From NCBI GenBank assembly GCA_964544145.1, contig CAZJAT010000023.1, positions 1-29,865 of the forward strand: a stretch of DNA of 29,865 bases, given 5' to 3'. Source of the DNA: CAZJAT01 sp964544145. Lineage in GTDB: Bacteria > Hydrothermota > 32-111. Below the pieces are notes generated by a model. That model saw only the letters and a list, made by a program, of their open reading frames with translations. It was not told the origin of the DNA and did not search any database. A program made the position numbers and the translations under genes. Below, piece by piece: positions 14,651-22,972 of this stretch; within the stretch, counting starts at the first letter, position 1; every line of letters starts with the position of its first letter.

Positions 14651-15746
14651 AGTTAAATCCTTTCTGCTGTCTTACTGATGTACTTGAAAAAAGGCAGAAA
14701 CCCATAACAGGTTTCATTGACAGCATATCATAATTGTTCTTTACATTACTCAAAGGTTGATTATATGTACCTAATCCGACAACAACATTATTCAGGCTGA
14801 CATTTTGCTCAATACGTTCCAATTGTGACTTTAAAACTTCAAGACTTGATGAATATGCCATAATAACAGTAAAATCTATATATCCGTCTTTAATCCATTC
14901 CCACCAATATTGGTAAAAATCCCCGGAAGCCCTATTTACATCAGCTATCACTGCAGCAGAAAGCTGAATATTGGGATTAATTGATTTTAAATCATAATAA
15001 ATTCGTTTTATCAGGTCATTGAGTACATTCTGCGGGAACAAAGCCCAAATATTTGCTAGATTTTCAGTATTTCCAAAAACAACTTTTGTTTCATCAGTAT
15101 AAATATTATGAGGATCAATAGTATAAATTTTCTGGAATTCTGTCCTGATAAAATTGTCATGTATAAACTCTTTGCCCGGGAATCTGCAATAATCCAGATG
15201 AATACCATCAACAGGATAATTCTCAGCAATCTCCTCAATGATAAGATAAATATAATCACTTACAATATCCGAGCCCGGTGAAACATAGATACCTTCAATA
15301 TTACGTAACTTCAATTCCTCTATTGAATAATCCAGAAGAGATCTCTCTTTATCATCAGTCATAACTGATTCAGGATATCTGTTCAGAATATGTTTTCCGT
15401 TTTCAGTCATTTCCCTGCGATCCCACATATAAAGGAGATTTATCCATGCATGAACATTGATTTCATATTTATGGCATTTTTCAATAAACACATCAAGGGG
15501 GTCAAAGGTATCATATTTTCTCGGTGCAATTTCACTATTGTAAAATGCATATCCGGAGCCGTAAACCTGCACAAAAGCGTCTGTCACATTTGCTTGATGC
15601 AGAGATTCAACAGTATTTTCTATGTTTTCAATAGAATACAATTCCCATCTTGTTATCCAAATGCCTTTAATTTGAAATGCCTGGAGGAATATAGGAAACA
15701 GAAGAAAAAAAGCCCATATATATGGGCTTTTCATTCTTTTTTTCAT
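14619..15746 (-). CDS. Secreted GHL10-family glycoside-hydrolase-like protein
   Basis: A 375-residue exported protein. Residues 1-23 form a signal peptide (MKKRMK, a hydrophobic core WAFFLLFPIFL, cleavage near QAF). The rest resembles the GHL10 (DUF187) TIM-barrel family typified by Bacillus YngK: GIWITRWEL, VTDAFVQVYG, FDPLDVFIEKCHKY, INVHAWINLL, and the probable catalytic block PVDGIHLDYCRFPG near 178-191. Substrates of this family are poorly known; cell-wall or surface glycans are likely but inferred. ATG 15746 overlaps the rplQ stop as TAATG. A strong terminator is built into codons 5-14. The later ATG at 15734 (Met5) is also possible and lies just before the hairpin. Confidence 0.85.
   Translation of the reverse strand: MKKRMKSPYIWAFFLLFPIFLQAFQIKGIWITRWELYSIENIENTVESLHQANVTDAFVQVYGSGYAFYNSEIAPRKYDTFDPLDVFIEKCHKYEINVHAWINLLYMWDRREMTENGKHILNRYPESVMTDDKERSLLDYSIEELKLRNIEGIYVSPGSDIVSDYIYLIIEEIAENYPVDGIHLDYCRFPGKEFIHDNFIRTEFQKIYTIDPHNIYTDETKVVFGNTENLANIWALFPQNVLNDLIKRIYYDLKSINPNIQLSAAVIADVNRASGDFYQYWWEWIKDGYIDFTVIMAYSSSLEVLKSQLERIEQNVSLNNVVVGLGTYNQPLSNVKNNYDMLSMKPVMGFCLFSSTSVRQQKGFNFVGEYIYREY
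15705..15731 (-). terminator. Intrinsic terminator after rplQ, inside the GHL10 signal-peptide codons
   Basis: Positions 15708-15731 are a perfect 24-base palindrome with a GCCC/GGGC core. Read on the minus strand, seven T follow the core (15711-15705). It lies 15 nt past the rplQ stop and within the coding sequence of the next gene. Confidence 0.75.
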
Positions 15747-16126
15747 TATTTTTCTTTCTTAACTGCGGGTTTTTCGATAAGTTCAAGTATAGAAATACTG
15801 CCGCCGTCTCCCCTTCTATTGCCTACTCTGACAACTCTTGCATATCCGCCTTTTCTGTCTTTATATAGGGGTGCGATTTCATTGAACAATTTCTTTAAAA
15901 TTATCCTTGAGTGTAAATCCTTGGCAATTTCTCTTCTTGCATTAATATCATCACCCTTTTTAGCTATGGTTATATATTTTTCTGCAAGACGCTTTGCTTC
16001 CTTTGCTTTTGCTGTTGTTGTTACAACAACATTTTTATCAAACAGTGACGCAACAAGATTATTCAGCATTGCCTTTCTGTGAGCAGGGGTTCTACTTAAT
16101 TTTACTGTTGTGTTCCTATGACGCAT
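15746..16126 (-). CDS. rplQ: 50S ribosomal protein L17
   Basis: L17 lies near the exit tunnel of the large subunit. The start is ATG 16126, giving MRHRNTTVKLSRTPAHRKAML, the family N-terminus, with GGGAG seven bases upstream; a reading from 16186 would add 20 residues overlapping rpoA. The product has 126 codons including the stop, typical of bacteria. The region RKGGYARVVRVGNRRGDGGS is characteristic. It is the last gene of the ribosomal cluster, 13 nt after rpoA, followed by a terminator in the next gene. Confidence 0.97.
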   Translation of the reverse strand: MRHRNTTVKLSRTPAHRKAMLNNLVASLFDKNVVVTTTAKAKEAKRLAEKYITIAKKGDDINARREIAKDLHSRIILKKLFNEIAPLYKDRKGGYARVVRVGNRRGDGGSISILELIEKPAVKKEK

Positions 16127-16139
16127 AATTAACTCCCTG

Positions 16140-17117
16140 TTAATCGTTATCCTTAATATACGGAGAAATATCCATTCCGAAAGCAAGTCCTAACTCATTG
16201 AGTTTCTTTTCCAAATCGGAAAGGGATTGTTTACCAAAATTCTTGTACTGAAGCATTTCATCTTTTGATCTTCCCACCAAATCAGCAAGCGTAGATATAT
16301 TATTATTTTCAAGACAATTCTTAGCTCTTATTGAAAGTTCCAAGTCTGTTACTTTCTTGTTAAGCAGTGTTCTCATTCTCTTGATATTCTCATCTTCGGC
16401 TTCTTCAGTTATTTTAGGTAAATCTTCTTCACTTGCTTCAAACACCTCTATGTGACCGCGCAGAATCACTATGGATTCGTTAAGTGCATCTTCTGGTGTG
16501 ATAGTACCATCTGTAGTTATTTCAAGTATCAGCTTATCATAATCAGTTCTTTGTCCAACCCTTGTGTCTTCCACTCTTGTAACAACTCTTTTAACAGGAG
16601 AAAAGAATGCATCAATTTCTATTGTACCTATTGTTTTGTCCTTCTCAATATATTGTGAAGGCAAATACCCTCTTCCCCATTCCAGATTCATTTCAATTGT
16701 CACATCAGTTTTCTTTGTGATTGTAAATAAATACTGGTCCTTATTGACGATTTCCACACCTGTGGGTAAATCAACATCTGCTGCAGTGATTTCTTTCGGC
16801 CCCTTTACTGTTACAGTAACGATCTTTTCATCAACATCTTCATCCATTTTAAAACGCAGTTTTTTAATGTTGAGTACAATATCTGTTATATTTTCTCTAA
16901 CACCTTCCAATGTTGAGAACTCATGATAAGCTTTATCGAATTTAACTTTTGTTATGCTTACACCATGAATTGATGATAACAGTATCCTTCTTAAGACATT
17001 GCCCAATGTAGTCCCGAATCCGCGCTCAAAGGGACTAACAATAAATTTGGCATATGTACTGTTATTTGTTTCTTCTACCTTAATACTCTGTGGCATCTGG
17101 AAAGGTTTCAGTTTCAT
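16140..17117 (-). CDS. rpoA: RNA polymerase subunit alpha
   Basis: The alpha dimer scaffolds RNA polymerase assembly, and its C-terminal domain contacts UP elements and activators. The 325-residue length is normal. The N-terminal domain (about 1-230) includes FIVSPFERGFGTTLGNVLRR and the Cterminal GHIEVF end. An acidic linker (EASEEDLPKITEEAEDE) precedes the C-terminal domain (about 255-315) with LELSIRAKNCLENNNI and FGKQSLSDLEKKL, carrying the Arg and Asn that meet the DNA minor groove. ATG 17117 has GAGG six bases upstream. It lies between rpsD and rplQ in the standard alpha-operon order. Confidence 0.98.
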   Translation of the reverse strand: MKLKPFQMPQSIKVEETNNSTYAKFIVSPFERGFGTTLGNVLRRILLSSIHGVSITKVKFDKAYHEFSTLEGVRENITDIVLNIKKLRFKMDEDVDEKIVTVTVKGPKEITAADVDLPTGVEIVNKDQYLFTITKKTDVTIEMNLEWGRGYLPSQYIEKDKTIGTIEIDAFFSPVKRVVTRVEDTRVGQRTDYDKLILEITTDGTITPEDALNESIVILRGHIEVFEASEEDLPKITEEAEDENIKRMRTLLNKKVTDLELSIRAKNCLENNNISTLADLVGRSKDEMLQYKNFGKQSLSDLEKKLNELGLAFGMDISPYIKDND

Positions 17118-17140
17118 TATAACCTCTTCCTTTTTAAAAT

Positions 17141-17767
17141 TTATTTAGAATATAACTCAATAATCAATTGTTCATTAATATCATAATCAATATCAGACCT
17201 GCCGGGCATCTGTTTAATCTTTGCAGTCATCTTAGGCATATCTATTTCCAGCCATTCAGGTATTTTACCTTGACCTTTCTGAATGGACTGAGTTATGATA
17301 TCCAATTTTTTAGATTTTTCTATTATTTCTACCTGATCCTGTTCCTTCACAAGAAACGAAGGAATATCAACCTTTCTGCCATTGACTTTAATATGTCCAT
17401 GACTGACAAGTTGTCTTGCAGCACTTCTTGAAGGTGCAAAATTCATCCTATAGATAACATTATCTAGTCTTCTTTCCAGGAATTGAAGTAATGTTTCACC
17501 TGTAACTCCCTTCTTCTTTGAAGCCATTTCATAATATTTTCTGAATTGTGATTCAAAGATACCGTATAGTCTTTTTACTTTTTGCTTTTCTCTTAACTGA
17601 ATTGCATAACCCGACATTTTTCTTCGGAATTTTTTAGGCATCTCGCCCGGATTTTTTCTTCCTCTTTCAATTGCACATTTATCCGTTATGCATCTATCAC
17701 CTTTCAGAAAGAGTTTAGTTCCTTCTCTACGGCATAATTTGCATTTAGGTCCTGTATGTCTTGCCAT
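17141..17767 (-). CDS. rpsD: 30S ribosomal protein S4 (zinc-binding form)
   Basis: Primary 16S rRNA-binding protein that nucleates 30S assembly; in some bacteria it also represses its own operon. The 208-residue product is the C+ form, with a zinc site at Cys9, Cys12, Cys26 and Cys31 (PKCKLCRR and DRCITDKC). The S4 RNA-binding domain spans about 95-160 (LERRLDNVIYRM, SRSAARQLVSHGHIKVNG). GGAGG precedes the ATG. It lies between rpsK and rpoA. Confidence 0.98.
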   Translation of the reverse strand: MARHTGPKCKLCRREGTKLFLKGDRCITDKCAIERGRKNPGEMPKKFRRKMSGYAIQLREKQKVKRLYGIFESQFRKYYEMASKKKGVTGETLLQFLERRLDNVIYRMNFAPSRSAARQLVSHGHIKVNGRKVDIPSFLVKEQDQVEIIEKSKKLDIITQSIQKGQGKIPEWLEIDMPKMTAKIKQMPGRSDIDYDINEQLIIELYSK

Positions 17768-17779
17768 TTACTTTCCTCC

Positions 17780-18178
17780 TTAGATTCTTCTCTTTTTCGG
17801 TGGTCTGCATCCATTATGCGGAATAGGGGTAACATCTTTTATTGCTGTTACTTTAAAGCCTAAATTACTTAGTGCCCTAACAGCTGTTTCCCTGCCACCG
17901 CCCGGTCCCTTAGTCCATACTTCAAGCGTCTTCATTCCGAGATTTAAAGCATTTTTCCCTGCCTTTTCAGCCGCTATCTTAGCAGCAAATGGCGTTGACT
18001 TTTTTGACCCCTTGTAACCGACATTACCTGAACTGGACCAAGCTACAGTATTGCCATCTTTATCAGCAATTGTAACAATAGTATTGTTGAATGTAGAATG
18101 TATATGAGCAACACCAACTGCAGATGTCTTTCTTGTTTTTTTCCTTACTTTTCTTTTGGCTGACTTCTTAACTGCCAC
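17780..18178 (-). CDS. rpsK: 30S ribosomal protein S11
   Basis: Forms part of the mRNA exit platform of the 30S subunit with S7 and S18. The 132-residue product has GVAHIHSTFNNTIVTI, GNVGYKGSKKSTPFAA, KGPGGGRETAVRAL and the C-terminal PIPHNGCRPPKKRR. The start is GTG 18178, with GGAGG at 18189-18185 six bases away. It follows rpsM by 16 nt. Confidence 0.98.
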   Translation of the reverse strand: MAVKKSAKRKVRKKTRKTSAVGVAHIHSTFNNTIVTIADKDGNTVAWSSSGNVGYKGSKKSTPFAAKIAAEKAGKNALNLGMKTLEVWTKGPGGGRETAVRALSNLGFKVTAIKDVTPIPHNGCRPPKKRRI

Positions 18179-18194
18179 TTAATTCCTCCTTGTA

Positions 18195-18575
18195 CTATTT
18201 GGTTGCCTTTTTCTTTAATGTAATTGAACCTCTTGAAGGACCCTTTCGCGTTCTTGCATTTGTCTTTGTCCTCTGTCCTCTTACAGGCAAACCTCTTTTA
18301 TGTCTTATACCGCGATAGCAGTTTATTTCTTTGAGACGTTTAATATCTTCTTTAACCGAAGCTTTTAATGTTCCTTCTGTTTTCACAGAAGATTCAATCT
18401 CTTTTCTCAATTTTTCAATATCATCGTCTTTGAGATCCTTAACCTTTGTGTCGGGATTAACACCTGCAACTTCAATGATTCTCTTAGAAGTTGTTAATCC
18501 TATACCGAAAATATAGGTCAATGCAATTTCCACTCTTTTATTATTCGGTAAATCTATACCTGCTATACGAGCCAA
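18195..18575 (-). CDS. rpsM: 30S ribosomal protein S13
   Basis: Head protein of the small subunit that contacts the P-site tRNA and L5 across the subunit bridge. The 126-residue product has MARIAGIDLPNNKRVEIALTY-like start, YIFGIGLTTSKRII and the basic tail RHKRGLPVRGQRTKTNARTRKG. The start codon is TTG (18575), fixed by the conserved N-terminus and by GGAGG five bases upstream at 18585-18581, which overlaps the end of rpmJ by proximity only. Confidence 0.97.
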   Translation of the reverse strand: MARIAGIDLPNNKRVEIALTYIFGIGLTTSKRIIEVAGVNPDTKVKDLKDDDIEKLRKEIESSVKTEGTLKASVKEDIKRLKEINCYRGIRHKRGLPVRGQRTKTNARTRKGPSRGSITLKKKATK

Positions 18576-18586
18576 ATCGACCTCCT

Positions 18587-18700
18587 TTAACCTTGTCTTT
18601 GTTTATGTTTCGGGTTTTCACAAATAACCCTGATTCTGCCTTTTCTCTTTATGATTTTGCATTTATTGCAAATCTTCTTGACTGATGCTCTTACTTTCAT
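18587..18700 (-). CDS. rpmJ: 50S ribosomal protein L36 (zinc-binding form)
   Basis: A 37-residue protein of the large subunit, found by reading the gap between rpsM and infA on the minus strand. It begins MKVRASVKKICNKC and ends NPKHKQRQG. Cys11, Cys14, Cys27 and His32 give the complete zinc site of the C+ form. ATG 18700 has GGAGGAATAAA upstream. It lies 12 nt after infA and 11 nt before the rpsM start, its usual place. Confidence 0.96.
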   Translation of the reverse strand: MKVRASVKKICNKCKIIKRKGRIRVICENPKHKQRQG

Positions 18701-18712
18701 TTTATTCCTCCA

Positions 18713-18928
18713 TCAATTGAATCTGTAGATTACTCTACCTTTACTCAAATCATACGGGGATAATTCCACTGTTACTCTATCGCCCGGCATGATTCTTATA
18801 TAGTGAAGACGCATTTTACCGGAGATATGTCCCAGTATAGTGTGTCCATTGTCTAATTCTATTTTAAAGTTCGCGTTTGGCAATGATTCGAGAACCGTAC
18901 CTTCCACTAAAATTCCTTTTTTACCCAT
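18713..18928 (-). CDS. infA: Translation initiation factor IF-1
   Basis: An OB-fold protein that binds the 30S A site and helps IF-2 and IF-3 choose the start codon. The 71-residue form starting at ATG 18928 (MGKKGILVEGTVLESLPNA) fits the family length; a TTG at 18937 would add MRI and is closer to a GGAG, so a small doubt remains. NGHTILGHISGKMR and VELSPYDLSKGRV are diagnostic. The start lies within the end of adk (8-nt overlap). Confidence 0.95.
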   Translation of the reverse strand: MGKKGILVEGTVLESLPNANFKIELDNGHTILGHISGKMRLHYIRIMPGDRVTVELSPYDLSKGRVIYRFN

Positions 18929-19565
18929 TATTCTCAATCACTCCAATTATTTGTTCATAAATATTTTCAATATTACCTTGACCATTTATCTTTTTCATTA
19001 CATTTTTTTCATTAAAATAATCTATAAGAGGTGATGTCTCTGATTTATAAACATCAATTCTCTTTGATATCGTTTCAGCATTATCATCTGTGCGAATGAT
19101 TAATTCAGATCCGCATTTCATACATTTGTCTTCTTTAACTTCCGCAGAATAAACCGTTTTGCATTTTGGACACATTTTTCTGCCTGTTAGTCTTCTGATT
19201 ATCTCTTCATCAGATAAATCAATCAGAATAGCACTATCAATATTTTTGTCATATTTTTTCATCAAATCATTAAGTGCCTCTGCCTGAGAAATCCGTCTGG
19301 GGAAGCCGTCAAAAACAACCTTTTTTTCATATAGCCTGTTTTTTTCTATATAATCAATAATGAACCCAGTAATAAGTGCATCAGGCACCAGTAATCCTCT
19401 ATTTATAAAATCAGACACTTTGCTTCCGAAATCAGACTTATTCTTCATTTCATCCCTCAAGAGATCCCCTGTGGATAAAAGGATATAATCCTTTCTTTGC
19501 TGCAATAAAGAAGCCTGTGTGCCTTTTCCGCTTCCCGGAGGTCCCATGAGAATTACAAAATTCAT
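18921..19565 (-). CDS. adk: Adenylate kinase (zinc LID form)
   Basis: Interconverts ATP plus AMP with two ADP in the cytosol. The 214-residue product is a long-form enzyme: P-loop GPPGSGKGT at 8-16, the AMP site STGDLLRDEM, FDGFPR at 85-90, and a LID domain with Cys132, Cys135, Cys148 and Cys151 for zinc. ATG 19565 overlaps the secY stop as TAATG with only a weak ribosome site, so coupling is likely. Its place between secY and infA is usual for many bacteria. Confidence 0.97.
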   Translation of the reverse strand: MNFVILMGPPGSGKGTQASLLQQRKDYILLSTGDLLRDEMKNKSDFGSKVSDFINRGLLVPDALITGFIIDYIEKNRLYEKKVVFDGFPRRISQAEALNDLMKKYDKNIDSAILIDLSDEEIIRRLTGRKMCPKCKTVYSAEVKEDKCMKCGSELIIRTDDNAETISKRIDVYKSETSPLIDYFNEKNVMKKINGQGNIENIYEQIIGVIENNG

Positions 19566-20881
19566 TATCTTCTGCCCTTTATTTTCCCTTTCTTCAAAAA
19601 TCCTTCATAATTTCTCATCATCAGATGCGATTCAATCTGAGATACAGTTTCCAGGATAACACCAACTGTTATCAATACTGATGTTCCACCGAAAAATATT
19701 GGGACTCTTGTAAAATTGATCAGATAAATTGGTAATATCGCAATTGCTGCATAGAATATTGCTCCAGGCAGTGTGATTCTTGAAATAACCTTATCAATAT
19801 ATTCTTTTGTCTGTCTTCCTGGTCGTTTACCGGGAATGAATCCGCCATATTTTCTCATATTATCTGCCATATCCTGAGGATTGATAACCATTGATGTGTA
19901 AAAGAAAGCAAAGAATACTACCAATAATCCGTAAATTATTGAATATGCAGGACTTCCTACCGACATAACGCTGACAAACCATTCACTGAAAGGATTACCA
20001 GTAAAGAATGATGCCAGTGTTGTTGGAAGCATTATTATTGACTGAGCAAAAATTATTGGAATTACTCCGGCTGCATTTACATTTAAAGGAATATATGTAC
20101 TCTGTCCTCCATATATTTTTCTGCCTCTGACTACTTTGGCATATTGAACCGGTATCCTTCGCTGTGACTGTGTAACCAACACAACAGATGCAGTGATCAA
20201 TATAAACACTATAATGACAAAGGCAACTGCAGTAATACCTAATGTACCGGCAAGCAATTGTCTTATAACATTTAGAACATCATTGGGTGTTCGGGCAATA
20301 ATACCTACAAGAATTATCATTGATATTCCGTTTCCTATGCCTTTTTCTGTGATTTTCTCACCAAGCCACATAACAAATATTGTACCGGCTGTTAATGTTA
20401 TTACAGTGATAAGTCTGAACGGCAATCCTGGATTTGATACAACAGGTACTCCTCCGGGTGCCAATCCCTCTAAAAGCATTGATATCGCATAACCCTGAAT
20501 AACTGCAAGAAGTATTGTTAAATATCTGGTATATTGAGTTATTTTCTTACGTCCCTCTTCCCCTTCATGCTGGAGCTTCTGAAGGAACGGAATGACCGCA
20601 CCAAGCAGCTGCATAATAATTGAAGATGAAATATAAGGCATAATACCAAGAGCAAATATTGTAGCTCTGCTTACATTACCTCCGGCAAATACATCATATA
20701 GACCCAATATACCCTGAGCCTGTGATTGAAACCATGAGGTTAAAGCTGTAATATTAATACCCGGAACTGGGATATGACCGCCTAAACGGTATATGAAAAA
20801 TATAAACAGTGTAAAAAATAATTTTTTACGCAGTTCAGGAATTTTAAAAATATTTTGAAGCGTTGTAATTATCCTATCCAA
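19565..20881 (-). CDS. secY: Protein translocase channel subunit SecY
   Basis: Forms the membrane channel for Sec-dependent export and insertion, with SecE and SecG. The 438-residue product has ten membrane segments. It shows RLGGHIPVPGI in the first, IMPYISSSIIMQLL for the plug-facing region, and the cytoplasmic loops RRIPVQYAKVVRG and NMRKYGGFIPGKRPG that bind ribosome and SecA. The start is TTG 20881 with a near-perfect GGAGGTGAT (GGAGG at 20892-20888) six bases away, located inside the end of rplO (8-nt overlap). Confidence 0.98.
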   Translation of the reverse strand: MDRIITTLQNIFKIPELRKKLFFTLFIFFIYRLGGHIPVPGINITALTSWFQSQAQGILGLYDVFAGGNVSRATIFALGIMPYISSSIIMQLLGAVIPFLQKLQHEGEEGRKKITQYTRYLTILLAVIQGYAISMLLEGLAPGGVPVVSNPGLPFRLITVITLTAGTIFVMWLGEKITEKGIGNGISMIILVGIIARTPNDVLNVIRQLLAGTLGITAVAFVIIVFILITASVVLVTQSQRRIPVQYAKVVRGRKIYGGQSTYIPLNVNAAGVIPIIFAQSIIMLPTTLASFFTGNPFSEWFVSVMSVGSPAYSIIYGLLVVFFAFFYTSMVINPQDMADNMRKYGGFIPGKRPGRQTKEYIDKVISRITLPGAIFYAAIAILPIYLINFTRVPIFFGGTSVLITVGVILETVSQIESHLMMRNYEGFLKKGKIKGRR

Positions 20882-21320
20882 GGATCACCTCCACCATACC
20901 GCTATTTGCTTCGATTTTTGCCTGAGCTGTCTTGGAAACCTTGTCAACTTTCACTGTAAGTTTCTTTTTCAATTCTCCTCTTCCGAGAATTTTTACAGGC
21001 ATTGACATTTTATTGATAAGATTGGTTTCCTTAAGGGTTTCTTTTGTAATTACAGCTCCATCATCAAATACATTTAGACTGTCTACATTGACAATCTGAT
21101 ATTCAATTCTGTTGATATTTTTAAATCCTCTCTTTGGAACCCTTCTGATAAGAGGCATCTGTCCGCCTTCAAATCCATACTTGCTAGAGAATCCGCTTCT
21201 TGATTTCTGTCCATTTTCTCCTCTTCCCGCTGTCTTACCGTGTCCTGAACCACATCCGCGTCCTACTCTTTTTTTTGCATGTGTCGAACCCTTAACAGGT
21301 TTTAATTCATTCAATTTCAT
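20874..21320 (-). CDS. rplO: 50S ribosomal protein L15
   Basis: Late-assembling large-subunit protein. ATG 21320 (MKLNELKPVKGSTHAKKRVG) is chosen, with GGAG seven bases upstream; a TTG two codons earlier lies almost on the ribosome site. The glycine-rich GRGCGSGHGKTAGRGENGQ and the block GGQMPLIRRVPKRGF are diagnostic. The end of the gene carries the ribosome-binding site of secY. Confidence 0.97.
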   Translation of the reverse strand: MKLNELKPVKGSTHAKKRVGRGCGSGHGKTAGRGENGQKSRSGFSSKYGFEGGQMPLIRRVPKRGFKNINRIEYQIVNVDSLNVFDDGAVITKETLKETNLINKMSMPVKILGRGELKKKLTVKVDKVSKTAQAKIEANSGMVEVILG

Positions 21321-21332
21321 TGTCAAACTCCA

Positions 21333-21518
21333 TTACTTGCTGATTTCTTCTGTTTTTACAAGATGCTTGACTTTATTTATCATGCCTCTTATTACAGGAG
21401 TATCATCCTTGATAACTTCCTGCTGCATCTTTTTAATTCCCAAAGCCTTTAATGTGGCTTTTTGACTTTTATGATATCCAATTTGGCTCTTTATCTGCTT
21501 AATTTTAATTTTCTTCAT
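21333..21518 (-). CDS. rpmD: 50S ribosomal protein L30
   Basis: A small large-subunit protein that is absent from some phyla, so its presence has mild taxonomic value. ATG 21518 gives 61 residues starting MKKIKIKQIKSQIGYHKSQ, with GGAG seven bases upstream; a reading from 21533 would add five unrelated residues. LKALGIKKMQQEV and the PVIRGMINKVKHLV segment fit the family. The start lies 14 nt inside the end of rpsE. Confidence 0.95.
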   Translation of the reverse strand: MKKIKIKQIKSQIGYHKSQKATLKALGIKKMQQEVIKDDTPVIRGMINKVKHLVKTEEISK

Positions 21519-22047
21519 TGATGGTCTCCTCATGCTTCATATCACTGATTGTACCCTTTCTCATTTGATGAATATCTTCCGGAGAATACACTGAACATAA
21601 ACCATTAAATGTTGCTTTTGCAAGATTAGTTGATGTATTACTTCCAAGTGATTTCGTTAATATATTCCTGATACCCGCCAGTTCGAGAATGCTTCTTACA
21701 GTATCAGTTGCAATAACACCTGTTCCGTCTGAAGCTGGCTTAAGCAGAACCTTTGAAGCTCCGCATTTTCCAATTGTCTGATAAGGGAGTGTTCCCATAT
21801 CATTGACATAAATCTTTTTAATATTTTTTCTTGCTGACTCAGTTGCTTTTTTTATTGCATCAACAGTTTCAGTTGCTTTTCCCATTCCTATACCTACATA
21901 ACCATTCTTATTGCCAACAGCAACAATGGCCTTAAGTTTGAAACGTCTTCCGCCTTTTACTACCTTTGATACTCTTTTTATGTCAATAACGCTTTCTGTT
22001 AAATCAAGCTTTGACAGATCGATTTTTGCTTCTTTCTTTATTCGCAC
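21505..22047 (-). CDS. rpsE: 30S ribosomal protein S5
   Basis: Small-subunit protein at the mRNA entry site, involved in decoding accuracy and helicase activity. The 180-residue product has the S5 N-terminal domain (KVVKGGRRFKLKAIVAVGN) and the C-terminal domain with PASDGTGVIA and VRSILELAGI. The start is GTG 22047 with GGAGG four bases upstream. The acidic tail (DMKHEETINEEN) is encoded partly over the start of rpmD. Confidence 0.97.
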   Translation of the reverse strand: MRIKKEAKIDLSKLDLTESVIDIKRVSKVVKGGRRFKLKAIVAVGNKNGYVGIGMGKATETVDAIKKATESARKNIKKIYVNDMGTLPYQTIGKCGASKVLLKPASDGTGVIATDTVRSILELAGIRNILTKSLGSNTSTNLAKATFNGLCSVYSPEDIHQMRKGTISDMKHEETINEEN

Positions 22048-22059
22048 TGGTCCTCCAAT

Positions 22060-22422
22060 TTAAAACTCTAATCCGGCTTTTCTTGCTGCTTCCGCAACAA
22101 TCTTTACTCTGCCGTGATATTTATAACCGTTTCTGTCGAAAACCACTTTCTTAATTTTCTTTTCAATTGCTCTTTTTGCAACATTTTCCCCTATTTTCTG
22201 GGATTTGTCTTTCTTTGTTTTAATCTCTGTGCCGAGATCTTTTTCTAATGATGATGCGCTAACTAGAGTTCTTCCGCTTTTATCATCAACAATCTGTGCA
22301 TAGATATGATTTAATGATCTATACACAACTAGTCTTGGTTTCTCAGCTGTTCCTGTCATTTTACCTTTAATACGCGCATGCCGTCTTTCTCTTTTTTGCT
22401 TTCTTTCGGATATTCTTTTCAT
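22060..22422 (-). CDS. rplR: 50S ribosomal protein L18
   Basis: Binds 5S rRNA and links it to the 50S subunit. The 120-residue product has the basic N-terminus with RRHARIKGKMTGTAEKPRL, then VYRSLNHIYAQIVDD and the C-terminal FDRNGYKYHGRVKIVAEAAR. CGGAG stands ahead of ATG 22422, only one base beyond the rplF stop. Confidence 0.97.
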   Translation of the reverse strand: MKRISERKQKRERRHARIKGKMTGTAEKPRLVVYRSLNHIYAQIVDDKSGRTLVSASSLEKDLGTEIKTKKDKSQKIGENVAKRAIEKKIKKVVFDRNGYKYHGRVKIVAEAARKAGLEF

Positions 22423-22423
22423 A

Positions 22424-22960
22424 TTAAACTCCGGTCTTCCGTTCTTTCTTCCTTACCTTTTCATCCTTGTACTTAATGCCTTTGCTTGTGTACGGTTCCC
22501 ATCTTCTGAGTTTCTTGATGTTCGCAGCTATTTGTCCTACAAGTTCTTTGCTCGCACCTTCAACAATAACCTTTTTCTCATCAGGCACTGTAAATGATAT
22601 ACCATCAGGAGCTTTCATCTTGATTGGATGGGAATAACCCAAATTCAGTGTTATGTCAGTACCGTCAAGAGAAGCCTTGTATTCTCTCGCAACAAGTTCT
22701 AATTCTTTCTTGAATCCGGTAGTAACACCCATAACCATATTATTGATTAATGACCTCATCAAACCTTGATTCATATTTGAGGTCTTTGTTTCATCATTTC
22801 TTGTAACCAATACCTGATTATCTTCATTCTTCACTGTTATCTGTCCAACTATTGACTGCAGTAATTCACCTCTTGGTCCTTTTACTGTAATCAAGCTGTC
22901 AGTAAGATTGACAGTTACCGTTTCAGGTATGTTTACAGGTTTTTTTCCGAGTCTTGACAT
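22424..22960 (-). CDS. rplF: 50S ribosomal protein L6
   Basis: Near the factor-binding site and sarcin-ricin loop of the large subunit. The 178-residue product begins MSRLGKKPVNIPETVTV, contains two L6 repeats, and has the diagnostic C-terminal RRWEPYTSKGIKYKDE. GGAGG stands five bases before the ATG. It follows rpsH by 12 nt. Confidence 0.97.
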   Translation of the reverse strand: MSRLGKKPVNIPETVTVNLTDSLITVKGPRGELLQSIVGQITVKNEDNQVLVTRNDETKTSNMNQGLMRSLINNMVMGVTTGFKKELELVAREYKASLDGTDITLNLGYSHPIKMKAPDGISFTVPDEKKVIVEGASKELVGQIAANIKKLRRWEPYTSKGIKYKDEKVRKKERKTGV

Positions 22961-22972
22961 GTTTCCTCCTGC

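Noticed and set aside
15390..16082. Long open frame on the plus strand (230 codons)
   Set aside because: It lies antisense to GHL10 and rplQ, has no ribosome site and no recognisable protein features.
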